Below, piece after piece: positions 51,549 through 60,664 of a DNA stretch of 64,000 nt (within the stretch, counting starts at the first letter, position 1; the number at the start of each line of letters is the position of its first letter). Made by a program: the position numbers and the translations under genes. The stretch is from Mucilaginibacter sp. (GTDB taxonomy: Bacteria > Bacteroidota > Bacteroidia > Sphingobacteriales > Sphingobacteriaceae), in assembly GCF_025359345.1 (NCBI RefSeq), contig NZ_JANYGQ010000032.1:1-64000 (forward strand), written 5' to 3'. Under the pieces are notes generated by a model, which was not told the origin of the DNA, made no database searches, and worked only from the letters and a program-made list of their open reading frames with translations.

Positions 51549-52472
51549 TTAGCCACCCACTTCAATAACCACTTTCCCATTAACCCCGCCACCAGAAACC
51601 AAATCCTGTGCCTGGGCGGCGTCTTCCAATTTAAAGGTTTTGGCAACCTGTGTTTTAATTTTTCCTTCTTCCACCAGTTTGGCACCGAACTCCAGTTTTT
51701 TATGTGACGGTGCGGATGAAATAAATTGCGCGGTAATACCGTACTGCTGTGCCAGTTCCTGCGATGGCGGCATTACAGCGCTTAGTAATTTGCCTCCTTT
51801 TTTAACTACCGCGAATGATTTAACCTGGGTTTCGCCGCCTGCAAGGTCAATTACCAAATCAACATCTTTTACCAGTTTGGTAAAATCCTGGTTTTTATAA
51901 TCTATCACCTCATCAGCACCTAAAGATTTTGCCAGTTCGAGGCCCTTGCCCGATGCTGTGCCGATAACATAAGCGCCCAATGCTTTGGCCAACTGTATCA
52001 TCACTCCGCCAACTGCCCCGGCAGCGCCATGTATCAGTACCTGCTGGCCTTGTTTCAGTTCGCCGCCTTCTACCAAAAATGAGTAGGAGGTAACCAACGG
52101 TATGATAAGGGCTGCGGCTTCGTTAAGTGTTACGTTTTTGGGTATTAAAGCTGCGCTGTCCTCTTTAACGACCACATATTCCGCGTATGTGCCGCCAAAT
52201 GAGGACGCGAATACCTTGTCGCCCACCTTTAACCGTGAGACACCGCTGCCAACGGTTTTAACTGTTCCTGCAGCGTCCGAACCGGGTATCCATGGCAAAT
52301 TAACGGGTACCACCTTCTGCATCGAACCTGAGCGCACCTTCATATCAAAAGGGTTTACCGTGGTGGCGGCTATTTTTATCAAAATTTCGCCGTCGCCTGG
52401 TTGCGGCTCATCGGCCTGCTTTAACTGTAGTACGCTTGAATCGCCGTATGTTTCAATTTGGATTGTTTTCAT
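51549..52472 (-). CDS. NADP-dependent quinone-oxidoreductase-like (zinc-independent MDR) protein
   Basis: The ATG at 52472 (MKTIQIETYGDSSVLQL) is preferred to an upstream Met at 52502. It gives 307 residues. The GroES-like N-domain (about 1-120) is followed by a Rossmann domain with VLIHGAAGAVGGVMIQLAKALGA, the usual AxxGxxG nucleotide motif. Catalytic-zinc ligands are absent, as in quinone reductases and enoyl reductases of the family. It probably reduces quinones or enals with NADPH. It is monocistronic. Confidence 0.92.
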   Translation of the reverse strand: MKTIQIETYGDSSVLQLKQADEPQPGDGEILIKIAATTVNPFDMKVRSGSMQKVVPVNLPWIPGSDAAGTVKTVGSGVSRLKVGDKVFASSFGGTYAEYVVVKEDSAALIPKNVTLNEAAALIIPLVTSYSFLVEGGELKQGQQVLIHGAAGAVGGVMIQLAKALGAYVIGTASGKGLELAKSLGADEVIDYKNQDFTKLVKDVDLVIDLAGGETQVKSFAVVKKGGKLLSAVMPPSQELAQQYGITAQFISSAPSHKKLEFGAKLVEEGKIKTQVAKTFKLEDAAQAQDLVSGGGVNGKVVIEVGG

Positions 52473-52731
52473 GGGTAGTTTGTTTAATGTTTTGTGTGGC
52501 AAATTTAACCACAGAGATACGGAGAATGCACGAAGAGCGCAGAAAAAGAAAATTTATTACAAAGCAATGTATCAAACTTACACGTTTGTGCAGGATTAAT
52601 TCTTAGCGTACTCCGCGCCGGCCGGTGTATCTCCCTGGTTAAAATCGATAATATTTCGAAATTAACAGTCAAATTATTGCGCAATGTTGAATAATTAATA
52701 GTTAAATTAGCCACACTTAAATCTTATAGCA

Positions 52732-54399
52732 ATGAAAACAATAATTGTAAACGGGGCTACCTATTGGTTGCCCGAAAACAACACCGACGTAATTACACTC
52801 GTAAACGATGCTGTAGCCAACAACGAGATTATTTGCCTTCGCGGCTCAGGCCATTCATTCCCTTTAATAGGCGACCTTGAGACCGAAAAAAAATCAGTAA
52901 CCGGGAAAACCTACAAATACGTGATGCTTTCCGAAATGTATGCCATCGAAATGCTTGATGCCAACACGGTAAAAGTGCAGGCAGGATGCCATCTCGGTGT
53001 CGATCCGTTTGACCCTACGGGCATCTCTACGGTGGAAAACTCCTTATGTTATCAATTGGATAACATGACTCCCCCGCTCGCGCTTCCCGATTTGGGTGGC
53101 ATCACCCATCAAACTATCGGCGGCTTTTTGTCGACCGGTTCATCAGGCGGCTCAACGCAGTATTCGTTTGAAGATGCTGTGATAAGTGTTGATGTGGTTG
53201 CCTGCCAGGCAGGCCAGGGTGCGGCCATTACTACTTTTACCCGGCCGGCAGATGGTAACCCCGATGACCCGTTCTTTGCTGTGGGTGTTGCCTCTATGGG
53301 TTTGCTTGGCGTTATCGTATCAGCGACTTTCAAGTGCATCCCGCAGTTTTATATCGCAGGGTCCGAAACTATTGAATATGCCGATAAATGCACCACGATT
53401 AATCTTTTCGGCAATTCGCCCGGCTTGCCCGACATGCAGGCATTTTTGGAGCAAACTGAATATACCCGCTTAATGTGGTGGCCGCAGCAAAATAATGTGC
53501 CGGACACCGACCTGGCGCGGATGGTAACCTGGCAGGCAAAACGTACCGACAAGGCCGGCGCGGAGGCCTGGGCAAAACATGCTTTTGACTTGATGAATAC
53601 CCCGCCAACCGTACCACCGCCACCAACGCCTCCTGCTGATGGCTTAAAACCATATGAGGAAGTGCCTTATATTTTCGGCAGCCCAATTCCTGCCACTATA
53701 GCGGCCGATATTTTATACACCGCCATAGGCCAGTGGCCGGATTGGCTGCAAAAACTTTTAGCAGATAAACCGCTGGAGTATCAAGTTATTAAGGCCGTTG
53801 TGGAAGCTAACTACGCACCTAAAATATTCCCAGCCATAATGGATATTTTTGTTACTGTTGATACGCTCACTAATAGGAATAAAGGGCCGCAGCTGTTTTC
53901 TGACCGCTGGTATACCGGTTTGCCAATGGATAACCAGATGAGTGATAAGCTGATGCCGGTTTGGTTTACCGAACTGTGGATAGATATTAACCAGTCGGAG
54001 CAGGTGATGGATGCGCTGAAAGCCTGGTACGATGCACAGCCGATTACCATCGACCTTAGTTTCAGTACTGAAATTTATGCGGCCAGGCAAAATGATTTCT
54101 GGCTCAGCCCATCGTACCAACAGGATGTTATCCGTATTGACGTGTTTTGGTTTGGCCATAACAAAGGTAATCCGGCGGATTTTTACCAAAGTTTTTGGGA
54201 TTTGCTGGCGCCATTCAACTACCGCCCACACTGGGGCAAATACATCCCCGATACGGTTAATGGCACATCCGGAGTAACCTACTTCTCTGATCAATACTCA
54301 AAATGGAACGATTGGATGGCCCTAAGGTACAAAATGGACCCCAACCAGGTTTTTGTAAACGATTACTGGAGAGGGAAATTGGGGATACCGGTAGCGTAA
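52732..54399 (+). CDS. FAD-binding oxidoreductase (PCMH-type, sugar-lactone-oxidase-like)
   Basis: A 555-residue cytoplasmic protein. The N-terminal FAD_binding_4 domain has CLRGSGHSFPLIGDL (flavin-binding loop) and STGSSGGSTQYSFEDAVISV. A Pro-rich insertion (TPPTVPPPPTPPADG, about 289-303) separates it from a long substrate domain, and the end DPNQVFVNDYWRGKLGI matches the C-terminus of D-arabinono-1,4-lactone/alditol-oxidase-type enzymes. The substrate is unknown. The gene is alone and is followed by a palindromic repeat. Confidence 0.85.
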   Translation: MKTIIVNGATYWLPENNTDVITLVNDAVANNEIICLRGSGHSFPLIGDLETEKKSVTGKTYKYVMLSEMYAIEMLDANTVKVQAGCHLGVDPFDPTGISTVENSLCYQLDNMTPPLALPDLGGITHQTIGGFLSTGSSGGSTQYSFEDAVISVDVVACQAGQGAAITTFTRPADGNPDDPFFAVGVASMGLLGVIVSATFKCIPQFYIAGSETIEYADKCTTINLFGNSPGLPDMQAFLEQTEYTRLMWWPQQNNVPDTDLARMVTWQAKRTDKAGAEAWAKHAFDLMNTPPTVPPPPTPPADGLKPYEEVPYIFGSPIPATIAADILYTAIGQWPDWLQKLLADKPLEYQVIKAVVEANYAPKIFPAIMDIFVTVDTLTNRNKGPQLFSDRWYTGLPMDNQMSDKLMPVWFTELWIDINQSEQVMDALKAWYDAQPITIDLSFSTEIYAARQNDFWLSPSYQQDVIRIDVFWFGHNKGNPADFYQSFWDLLAPFNYRPHWGKYIPDTVNGTSGVTYFSDQYSKWNDWMALRYKMDPNQVFVNDYWRGKLGIPVA

Positions 54400-54406
54400 C
54401 CTAACC

Positions 54407-54510
54407 CCTTTGTCATTCTGAACGATCGTGAAGAATCTTATACGAGCGATGGGTATGCGACTGATAAGTCGTAAACCTTGCACTCGTATAAGGTTCTTCT
54501 CTTTGTTTAA
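54407..54510. repeat. palindromic repeat with GAAGAATCTTATACGAG arms
   Basis: GAAGAATCTTATACGAG (54430-54446) and CTCGTATAAGGTTCTTC (54483-54499) are reverse complements with one mismatch. The left flank GTCATTCTGAACGATCGT is typical of Bacteroidota dispersed repeats. It lies between the oxidoreductase and ABC genes. Confidence 0.8.
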
Positions 54511-54590
54511 GACCTGAAAATTTCATTTTTTTGCGCAGTTATTTCTGTAACAATTCATCACCCCAACAATCTAACCAAAAACCTTCCTGC

Positions 54591-55226
54591 ATGCTGCATT
54601 TTATAAAATTCAAAAAATTTTATGGGAATTTTCCTGCGTTAACAATTGATGACTTTGCCATTGAGCCGGGTATTTACTGGATAAAAGGTGTTAACGGCTC
54701 GGGGAAAAGCACGCTGCTAAAATCAATTGCGGGCATTCTGGCGTTTGATGGCGATATTGTTTTGGAAGGCAACATCAGCATAAAAAAACAACCGGTTGCC
54801 TACCGCCGCCTCGTAAATTTTGCCGAAGCCGAGCCGTTGTTCCCGGAGTTTTTAACCGGGATGGAAATGGTAAAGCTGTTTGCATCGGCCAAAGATGCGC
54901 CGGCGGGGCAGGAGCAACAGTTTATAAGCAGCATGAAAATGCAAAGCTATATCGACCGCCCAATCGGCACCTATAGCAGCGGCATGCTGAAAAAACTATC
55001 GCTGGTACTGGCATTTTTAGGCAAGCCCAAACTGATATTACTCGATGAGCCGCTGATCACCATCGACACTGAATCGTTAAAAATACTTTACAGCTGGATA
55101 CGCGACGAGCATCGCGACAACGGCGTAAGTTTTATGCTATCATCGCACCAGGCACTGGACGTTGACGAGCATCTTGATGCCGGCGAGTTATTGGTTGATG
55201 CCCAAACCCTGCAATTTACCCGCTGA
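54591..55226 (+). CDS. ABC transporter ATPase
   Basis: The ATG at 54591 (MLHFIKFKKFYGNFPALTID) is chosen over an upstream TTG at 54531. It gives 211 residues. It has Walker A GVNGSGKSTLLKS, signature YSSGMLKKLSL, Walker B LILLDEPLITID and a His switch in SSHQALD. The short form is typical of CcmA-like and antibiotic or lantibiotic exporters. Its stop overlaps the start of the next gene (ATGC at 55226), so the two are coupled. Confidence 0.92.
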   Translation: MLHFIKFKKFYGNFPALTIDDFAIEPGIYWIKGVNGSGKSTLLKSIAGILAFDGDIVLEGNISIKKQPVAYRRLVNFAEAEPLFPEFLTGMEMVKLFASAKDAPAGQEQQFISSMKMQSYIDRPIGTYSSGMLKKLSLVLAFLGKPKLILLDEPLITIDTESLKILYSWIRDEHRDNGVSFMLSSHQALDVDEHLDAGELLVDAQTLQFTR

Positions 55227-56365
55227 TGCCAAAGCCATTGAGCAATATACTGGTTAAAGTTTTCGCCAGGGGTTTTTACAAAGTAAACTCCGGCTTGCTC
55301 ATTTTTATGTTTGTAATATTGGTTAGCTATTGCTTTTTCATCAACACGCTTGGCGATGTTAAGCTGCTGCCACCGGGTAAAGAGCTGTATTACCAGTTTT
55401 TTATCCTGATCAACTTTGTAAACAGTCCGGCCATGATGCTGTTATTTTTTGCCTGCTGGCTTGTTTACACCATTAAAAGCTGGCAATATGTAGCCGGCCA
55501 GCTGCGCGTTGAGCACCACCAGTTTTTATATTACAGCATTTTATCGGCAGAACGCAAGGCGCAGTTTAAAAGCTGGTCTTATATGCAGTTTATTATTAGT
55601 CTGCCCTTTGTTTTTTATGCGGTGCTGGCGTCGGTAATCGGGCTGGTGTTTCACCATTATTTAACCGTTGTCATCATCATTTTATTTACGCTGCTGTTAA
55701 TTGCCATTAGCGCATTTATCTATCTAAAACAAATCAATAACCTCGTCCGCGAAAAAGGGCAAAGCACGTTGCTCAACCTCGGCCAAAGCTGGGGTAAACC
55801 ATTCTTTAGCCTGTTTATTTATCAAATATTTGATAAGCTGAAGCTGGCTTTTGTGCTGTCGAAACTTTTATCATACATGGTCATCATCAGCGTAATGTTT
55901 TCGTTTGCAGAGGTGAGGACGGACAGCAGGGTTGCGGCATTTGCTATACTTGGCGTTGTAATGGCGCATGCTGTACTGATATACCAGCAACACAGGTTTG
56001 GGCTGGTTTATTTATCAATCACCCGCAACTTTCCATATAGCCTGACCCGTTTGTATATACAATACACACTTACATGGCTGTTATTGCTGCTGCCTGAATG
56101 TATATGGCTTTTTGCCGGCTTTGGCTTGTTTACAGCTTTCGGCTTGCTCTTTTTATTAATGGCGATTGTAATGCTGTTCCATTGCGTATTATACCGCATT
56201 GGCTTGGCCATGAATACTTATTTACCCTGGTTGCTGGCCCTGTTTTTTGCAATTTCGCTGGCAATATTGTTTGGCTGCGTTTGGCTATTGGTGCCGGTTT
56301 GTTTTGGGATATCGTTAATGTTGTTTTATGGGAATTATTACAGGGAGGAGTTGGATGTGCGGTAA
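55226..56365 (+). CDS. ABC-type membrane protein, first of two tandem paralogues
   Basis: A 379-residue polytopic inner-membrane protein, about 10 helices. It starts MPKPLSNILVKVFARGFYKVNSGLL and has a paired cytoplasmic helix SWGKPFFSLFIYQIFDKLKLAF. It overlaps the ATPase gene by one base, so it is its membrane partner. It is clearly homologous to the next gene (shared KVFARGFY, CWLVYTIKSWQYV, TRVAAFAILGVVMAHAVLI patterns). No named family is recognised, but the pairing fits an ABC-2-like exporter. A REP-like element separates it from the paralogue. Confidence 0.8.
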   Translation: MPKPLSNILVKVFARGFYKVNSGLLIFMFVILVSYCFFINTLGDVKLLPPGKELYYQFFILINFVNSPAMMLLFFACWLVYTIKSWQYVAGQLRVEHHQFLYYSILSAERKAQFKSWSYMQFIISLPFVFYAVLASVIGLVFHHYLTVVIIILFTLLLIAISAFIYLKQINNLVREKGQSTLLNLGQSWGKPFFSLFIYQIFDKLKLAFVLSKLLSYMVIISVMFSFAEVRTDSRVAAFAILGVVMAHAVLIYQQHRFGLVYLSITRNFPYSLTRLYIQYTLTWLLLLLPECIWLFAGFGLFTAFGLLFLLMAIVMLFHCVLYRIGLAMNTYLPWLLALFFAISLAILFGCVWLLVPVCFGISLMLFYGNYYREELDVR

Positions 56366-56378
56366 TCTTCTCCACCAT

Positions 56379-56467
56379 GTCATTGCGAGGAACGAAGCAA
56401 CCGCGAACTATGCAGGGCCGCCCTGTAGAGTTCGCGGTTGCCGCGCTCGTTCCTCGCTCGCAATGAC
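56379..56467. repeat. REP/MITE-like palindrome
   Basis: The ends GTCATTGCGAGGAACGA (56379-56395) and TCGTTCCTCGCTCGCAATGAC are inverted copies, and inner arms AACCGCGAACT / AGTTCGCGGTT pair too. The outer end is shared with the element at 51368-51532. It sits in the gap between the two paralogous membrane-protein genes. Confidence 0.85.
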
Positions 56468-56485
56468 AATTTTTAATATTAACTT

Positions 56486-57595
56486 ATGCAATCACCACTA
56501 ACCACCATCCTCCTGAAAATATTTGCCCGGGGTTTTTACCGGGCGCATGCCGGTATTTTGGCCGTGGGCTTTTTTGTGCTGTTCGGCATGGTTGAGCCGG
56601 GACAGATTGTGAACTACCATAAAACTTTAATGCTAACGCTTGCGAGCAGTCCGCTAATGATGGGGGTGGTGTTTTTGTGCTGGCTTGTTTATAGTATTAA
56701 AACCTGGCATTATGTTGTGGGGCAAATAGGGGCAGTAAACCAAGCGTTTTTATTTTACAGCAGTAATGCGTTCGCACCCGGCAAACAATTAAAAAGCTGG
56801 TTTTATATGCAGCAGGTTTTGCTGTTGCCCATATCTGTTTACGGGCTGTTTGCCGCGGTATTGGGCGTGGCGCACCATTATTATCTAATTCCGGCGGCTA
56901 TTATCGCTTACCTGTTTTTGCTGGCTACTCTTGGCGCAGTGTTGTACCGCCGCACAGTTAATAATTTGGTGGATGGTAATACCCAAACCTGGCTGTTAAC
57001 CCTCAGCAGCAAATGGCGCAAGCCCTGGTTTAGCTTGTTTATTTATAATGTGTTCGATCAGCACAAGGTTACCTGGCTTATCACCAAAGGCCTGTCGTAC
57101 CTATTGATAACCGGGTTCTTCCTGTTGTTTGCTGATGTTGCGCACGATACCCGTGTGGCCGGTATTGCCCTGCTGGCTGTGGTTGTGGCCCATGTAAAGC
57201 TGATATTCGAGGAACGCTGTTTCGAAGAAAAATGGCTGAGTTTTACCCGTGGCCTGCCTTATAGCCGGGCGCAGTTATTTGCCAGCTTCGCCGGGGTTTA
57301 TTTGATATTGATGCTGCCTGAAGCTATCTGGCTGTTTAGCAGGTTTAACCCACTGATTGCCGTTGAGTTGTTACTGGCTGGTATCAGTATCGCTATGCTG
57401 TTTCATTGCCTGTTATACTATATCGGGCTGGATATGGAGAAGTATATGCTGTGGATATTCTTTTTGTTTGTAGCAATTTTTTGGATGATACTATTTAAGC
57501 TGATTTGGGTGGTTGCTGTGGTTAATTTGATGGTGGCGTTTGGAGTATTTTGGAAATGTTATTATCGTGAACAAAATACGTTGACAGAGCAATAA
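56486..57595 (+). CDS. ABC-type membrane protein, second tandem paralogue
   Basis: A 369-residue polytopic membrane protein homologous over its length to the preceding gene: MQSPLTTILLKIFARGFYRA, CWLVYSIKTWHYVVGQIGAVN, SSKWRKPWFSLFIYNVFDQHK, and a matching C-terminal hydrophobic half. The two probably form a heteromeric membrane part used by the single ATPase at 54591. Expression may be uncoupled from the first copy by the REP element in between. Substrate unknown. Confidence 0.8.
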   Translation: MQSPLTTILLKIFARGFYRAHAGILAVGFFVLFGMVEPGQIVNYHKTLMLTLASSPLMMGVVFLCWLVYSIKTWHYVVGQIGAVNQAFLFYSSNAFAPGKQLKSWFYMQQVLLLPISVYGLFAAVLGVAHHYYLIPAAIIAYLFLLATLGAVLYRRTVNNLVDGNTQTWLLTLSSKWRKPWFSLFIYNVFDQHKVTWLITKGLSYLLITGFFLLFADVAHDTRVAGIALLAVVVAHVKLIFEERCFEEKWLSFTRGLPYSRAQLFASFAGVYLILMLPEAIWLFSRFNPLIAVELLLAGISIAMLFHCLLYYIGLDMEKYMLWIFFLFVAIFWMILFKLIWVVAVVNLMVAFGVFWKCYYREQNTLTEQ

Positions 57596-57940
57596 AGCTA
57601 CCTCTTTCGCCCATGTTGGTGTTGTCACCGACAGGATTTGGCGTGCAAAATATTACTCTTTGCAAAAAGCTGCGGGCTAATTCTGCTTACAATGTTCATC
57701 GGTTTTGTTGGTGACAATAACGGCAAAGGAGAAGGTTTTTCGAACACCTGTTACGACAATATCGATAAATGTAGAAAATTAAATGCTTGATAATCAGCGT
57801 TTTTTATAGCGTTCGGGGTGTTCCGCGTGCAAAAATGGAACGCTGAAATGAAATCCGCCCGATATTGTTCTTTGAACTGACATTCAACTGACATCTGTTG
57901 TCGGCCAAATAATTATTTTAAGCGACAAAACAAGCATAAA
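57596..57940. other. gene-free stretch with inverted repeats
   Basis: No convincing gene is seen. TTGTCACC (57622-57629) and GGTGACAA (57710-57717) form a dyad, and the left copy of the long inverted repeat described at 57788-57844 lies here. A 32-codon frame at 57692 has no homology and unusual composition. Confidence 0.55.
57788..57844 (+). repeat. left copy of a long inverted repeat
   Basis: Contains TGATAATCAGC, then a 37-bp core (57808-57844) identical to the reverse complement of 59526-59562. The core begins AGCGTTC and ends GAACGCT, so each copy is itself a palindrome. Confidence 0.88.
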
Positions 57941-58831
57941 ATGAGGAACAAAAAGGGGCTTGAATTTCCGGCGGTGTTCGCGGTGCTATTGGCTATTACC
58001 AGTTTCCAGGGTGGGGCGGCTATTGCAAAAGGCCTGTTTCCTGTACTTGGCGCAGCCGCAACTTCTTCTTTAAGGATAGTTTTGTCTGCCATCATCCTGG
58101 TTATTTTTAACCGGCCCAACCTGCGAAATTTGACAACCACGCAATGGAGATTAGTTGCGTTGTATGGTTTAACGTTAGGGGCAATGAATACCATTTTTTA
58201 CATGGCAATATCCCGCATACCGCTTGGTTTGGGTGTTGCCATCGAGTTTATAGGTCCCCTGGTGCTTGCCCTGGTCGGTTCAAAACGCCTGATCGACTTT
58301 CTATGGGTTCTGCTTGCTGCCGTGGGGATAGCATTGGTTGCACCATGGAGCAGTAAGGGTTTAGACATTCTTGGTGTACTGTTTGCGTTGCTTGCAGGCG
58401 CACTTTGGGCAGCCTATATTTTACTTGGCGGGCGTATATCTAAAATAATGGATGGAGGAAAGGCCGTTACCATCGGGATGATTTTTGCGTCTGTCTTGGT
58501 GTTGCCGGTTGCTATAGGTAACGGATTATTCATCCACCTAAAACCTGTAATGCTGCTGCCGGGGCTTGCGCTGGCCGTGCTGTCAAGCGCCCTCCCTTTT
58601 ACGCTTGAGATGCATGCGCTGCGGAAAATACCAGCAAAAACGTTTAGTATCTTAATGAGCCTGGAGCCCGCCGTGGCGGCGTTTTCCGGTCTCCTGTTCC
58701 TGCATGAGTACTTGTCATTTCAGGAATGGCTTGCGGTTGCATTGGTTATTGTTGCAAGTGCCGGCGTTACACTAACCGGGAAAAGGAATGCGCATCCGGC
58801 GAGTGATACTCCACCTATAAAAGATATTTAA
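57941..58831 (+). CDS. EamA/RhtA-type drug/metabolite transporter
   Basis: A 296-residue membrane protein with ten helices in two EamA repeats. Landmarks are SFQGGAAIAKGLFPVLGAAATSSLR, then NTIFYMAISRIPLGLGVAIEFIGPLVLAL, and the second repeat with LMSLEPAVAAFSGLLFLHEYLSF. This pattern is closest to RhtA (threonine/homoserine exporter) in E. coli. The substrate here may be an amino acid, but this is inferred. It shares its strand with the cyclophilin gene downstream, and both are enclosed by the long inverted repeats. Confidence 0.9.
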   Translation: MRNKKGLEFPAVFAVLLAITSFQGGAAIAKGLFPVLGAAATSSLRIVLSAIILVIFNRPNLRNLTTTQWRLVALYGLTLGAMNTIFYMAISRIPLGLGVAIEFIGPLVLALVGSKRLIDFLWVLLAAVGIALVAPWSSKGLDILGVLFALLAGALWAAYILLGGRISKIMDGGKAVTIGMIFASVLVLPVAIGNGLFIHLKPVMLLPGLALAVLSSALPFTLEMHALRKIPAKTFSILMSLEPAVAAFSGLLFLHEYLSFQEWLAVALVIVASAGVTLTGKRNAHPASDTPPIKDI

Positions 58832-58886
58832 AGGTCGATGAAGTCAAAAAATAGTAACTTCCCCAATAATTCTAAACCCAAGCGAT

Positions 58887-59459
58887 ATGAAGAAAATAGC
58901 CGTCCTTTGTTTATTAGTAACAATCACTTTCAGTGCTTTTGGGCAGTCAACAATACACTGTCTCATCAAAACCGGGTTGGGCGATATAGCTATCGAACTT
59001 TACCCCGCCAAAGCGCCTGTTACGGTTGCAAACTTTATGCGGTATGTGGATAAGAAACTGTACACCGGCAGCAGCTTTTTCAGGGTGTGCACACCCGCTA
59101 ACGAGGCCGACCGAAAAGTAAAGATCCAGGTGATCCAGGGCGGCAATGTGCCTGACAGCTTAAGCCTCGACAGTATAAAAATAGAAACTACCAAATTTAC
59201 CGGCTTGTTGCACAAAAACGGCACGCTCTCCATGGCGCGCAGCGGACCAAACTCGGCCACAAGCCAGTTTTTTATCTGTATAAACGATCAGCCGGCTTTA
59301 GACTATGGCGGCGCCCGCAACCCCGACGGGCAGGGTTTTGCCGCCTTTGGCAAGGTAATCGAAGGGATGGATGTGGTGAAGAAAATACAGGCACAAAAAG
59401 ATACCTCGCAATATTTGGTTAAGCCGGTGAAGATCTACAGTGTGAGTAGGGTGGAGTGA
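58887..59459 (+). CDS. secreted peptidyl-prolyl isomerase, cyclophilin family
   Basis: A 190-residue exported protein with a signal peptide ending at SAFG-Gln (about 20). The cyclophilin domain shows PVTVANFMRYVDKKLYTGSSFFRVC, IQVIQGGNVPD and GTLSMARSGPNSATSQFFIC, including the active-site Arg in FFRV and the QGGN and MAR...SQFFI elements. It catalyses proline isomerisation and should assist folding in the periplasm. It lies 55 bp downstream of the EamA gene. Confidence 0.93.
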   Translation: MKKIAVLCLLVTITFSAFGQSTIHCLIKTGLGDIAIELYPAKAPVTVANFMRYVDKKLYTGSSFFRVCTPANEADRKVKIQVIQGGNVPDSLSLDSIKIETTKFTGLLHKNGTLSMARSGPNSATSQFFICINDQPALDYGGARNPDGQGFAAFGKVIEGMDVVKKIQAQKDTSQYLVKPVKIYSVSRVE

Positions 59460-59525
59460 TCAATTGCCGGTGTCCAATGCCGGCGATTATTCTATCTCCA
59501 CCTTTTACGTTGCCTACACCAGCAA

Positions 59526-59585
59526 AGCGTTCCATTTTTGCACGCGGAACACCCCGAACGCTGTGAAATATGCTGATTATCAGCG
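59526..59585 (-). repeat. right copy of the long inverted repeat
   Basis: Reverse complement of the left copy: the 37-bp core is identical and the outer TGATTATCAGC end also matches the left arm. The two copies enclose about 1.7 kb with the EamA and cyclophilin genes. Confidence 0.88.
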
Positions 59586-59632
59586 TTTACAAAAACGCTT
59601 CAGTGGCTAAACTAGCGTATTTTTTGTTACTA

Positions 59633-60658
59633 TCAAATAGCCGGCGTAATCCCCTTACCTTCCCAATAATCAATTATCGGTTTGTATGGGCCGTATTTAT
59701 GTTGCGTTTCGGTGAAAGGGTCTTTAAACGGTCCTTTGTCATAATCTATGGCTTTTTCTTCGTAAAAAGGGTAATCAACCTCTTTGGTTGTTTTAGGAGC
59801 CGGACGTTTATGTTTGGTATCGTCGTTAATAAAGGCTGCAATATCCAGCGCTTCAGCATCTGTTAAAAATGCCTTGCCTGGTGTGGTTTTATCATAAGGC
59901 ATATTGCCTTTTAACCATTGCGCCAGTTTAACAACCCTGTGCATGCTTGAGCCGGGGCGATAAGCCAGCATTCCCCACACTGGCGGGTATTCATAGGATA
60001 CATTACTGGCCAGCATTTTCCCTTCACCATTTTGGGCGTGGCAGCGCTGACAATGCAGCGCATACAGTTTTTCGCCACGGTCTGAAGACGCTGCTATATC
60101 AGGTAGTTCCACTGTCATGTTTTTAAGGCCCTTTGTATGACTATCGGTATGTGACGAATCACTCAGGAATTTGAGGTAAGCCATTATCGATATCATCTCT
60201 TTGCCATCCAAAGGTAAAGGCCTGCCAAGGTTGGGGCGCATCACGCAATTATTGATCCGCTCGGCAAGCGACAGTATCCTGCCTTCCCTTGCCCGGTATT
60301 GGGGATAATCGCGGAAAGAGCGCACAAGGTTAAAAGCAAAAGGCCTTGTACCTGCATCGCGGTGGCAGTTGGTGCAATTCATTTTATTGCCGGTGTAATG
60401 ACCGTTTACCCCATCCGGGCCAATGTAATAAGCAGTATGTAACATTAAATCCCTCCCGTATTTTACGGCAGCGCCATATTTACCCTTTGGGATTTTTGAG
60501 GTATCAACTGTCAGTAACGTATCGGCATGGGTAGCCAACGAATCCTGGTTATTGGCCCGCCCGGTACCAGTAGCATTGCATGATGACAGCAGCTGTCCCA
60601 TAATTACCAGTACCAAAGCGGCAAACAGAATAGCTGTATATTGGTATATCTTTTTCAT
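59633..60658 (-). CDS. dihaem cytochrome c lipoprotein, TsdA-like
   Basis: A 341-residue lipoprotein (lipobox LSS-Cys27) with two haem-c sites: CTNCH (95-99) and CQRCH (203-207). The sequence between them matches thiosulfate dehydrogenase TsdA: DAGTRPFAFNLVRSFRDYPQYR, then a Cys138 that corresponds in context to the distal Cys ligand of the active-site haem, and NLGRPLPLDGKEM. GNMPYD (Met253) suits the second haem. TsdA joins thiosulfate to tetrathionate or does the reverse. Whether this protein does so is not proven. It is the last gene of the minus-strand cluster with the ASST-like and SusCD genes. Confidence 0.85.
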   Translation of the reverse strand: MKKIYQYTAILFAALVLVIMGQLLSSCNATGTGRANNQDSLATHADTLLTVDTSKIPKGKYGAAVKYGRDLMLHTAYYIGPDGVNGHYTGNKMNCTNCHRDAGTRPFAFNLVRSFRDYPQYRAREGRILSLAERINNCVMRPNLGRPLPLDGKEMISIMAYLKFLSDSSHTDSHTKGLKNMTVELPDIAASSDRGEKLYALHCQRCHAQNGEGKMLASNVSYEYPPVWGMLAYRPGSSMHRVVKLAQWLKGNMPYDKTTPGKAFLTDAEALDIAAFINDDTKHKRPAPKTTKEVDYPFYEEKAIDYDKGPFKDPFTETQHKYGPYKPIIDYWEGKGITPAI

Positions 60659-60664
60659 CTTTAT

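Noticed and set aside
57692..57790. 32-codon frame with two Cys residues before the EamA gene
   Set aside because: Too short, no homology, and lies beside inverted repeats; no sign of translation.
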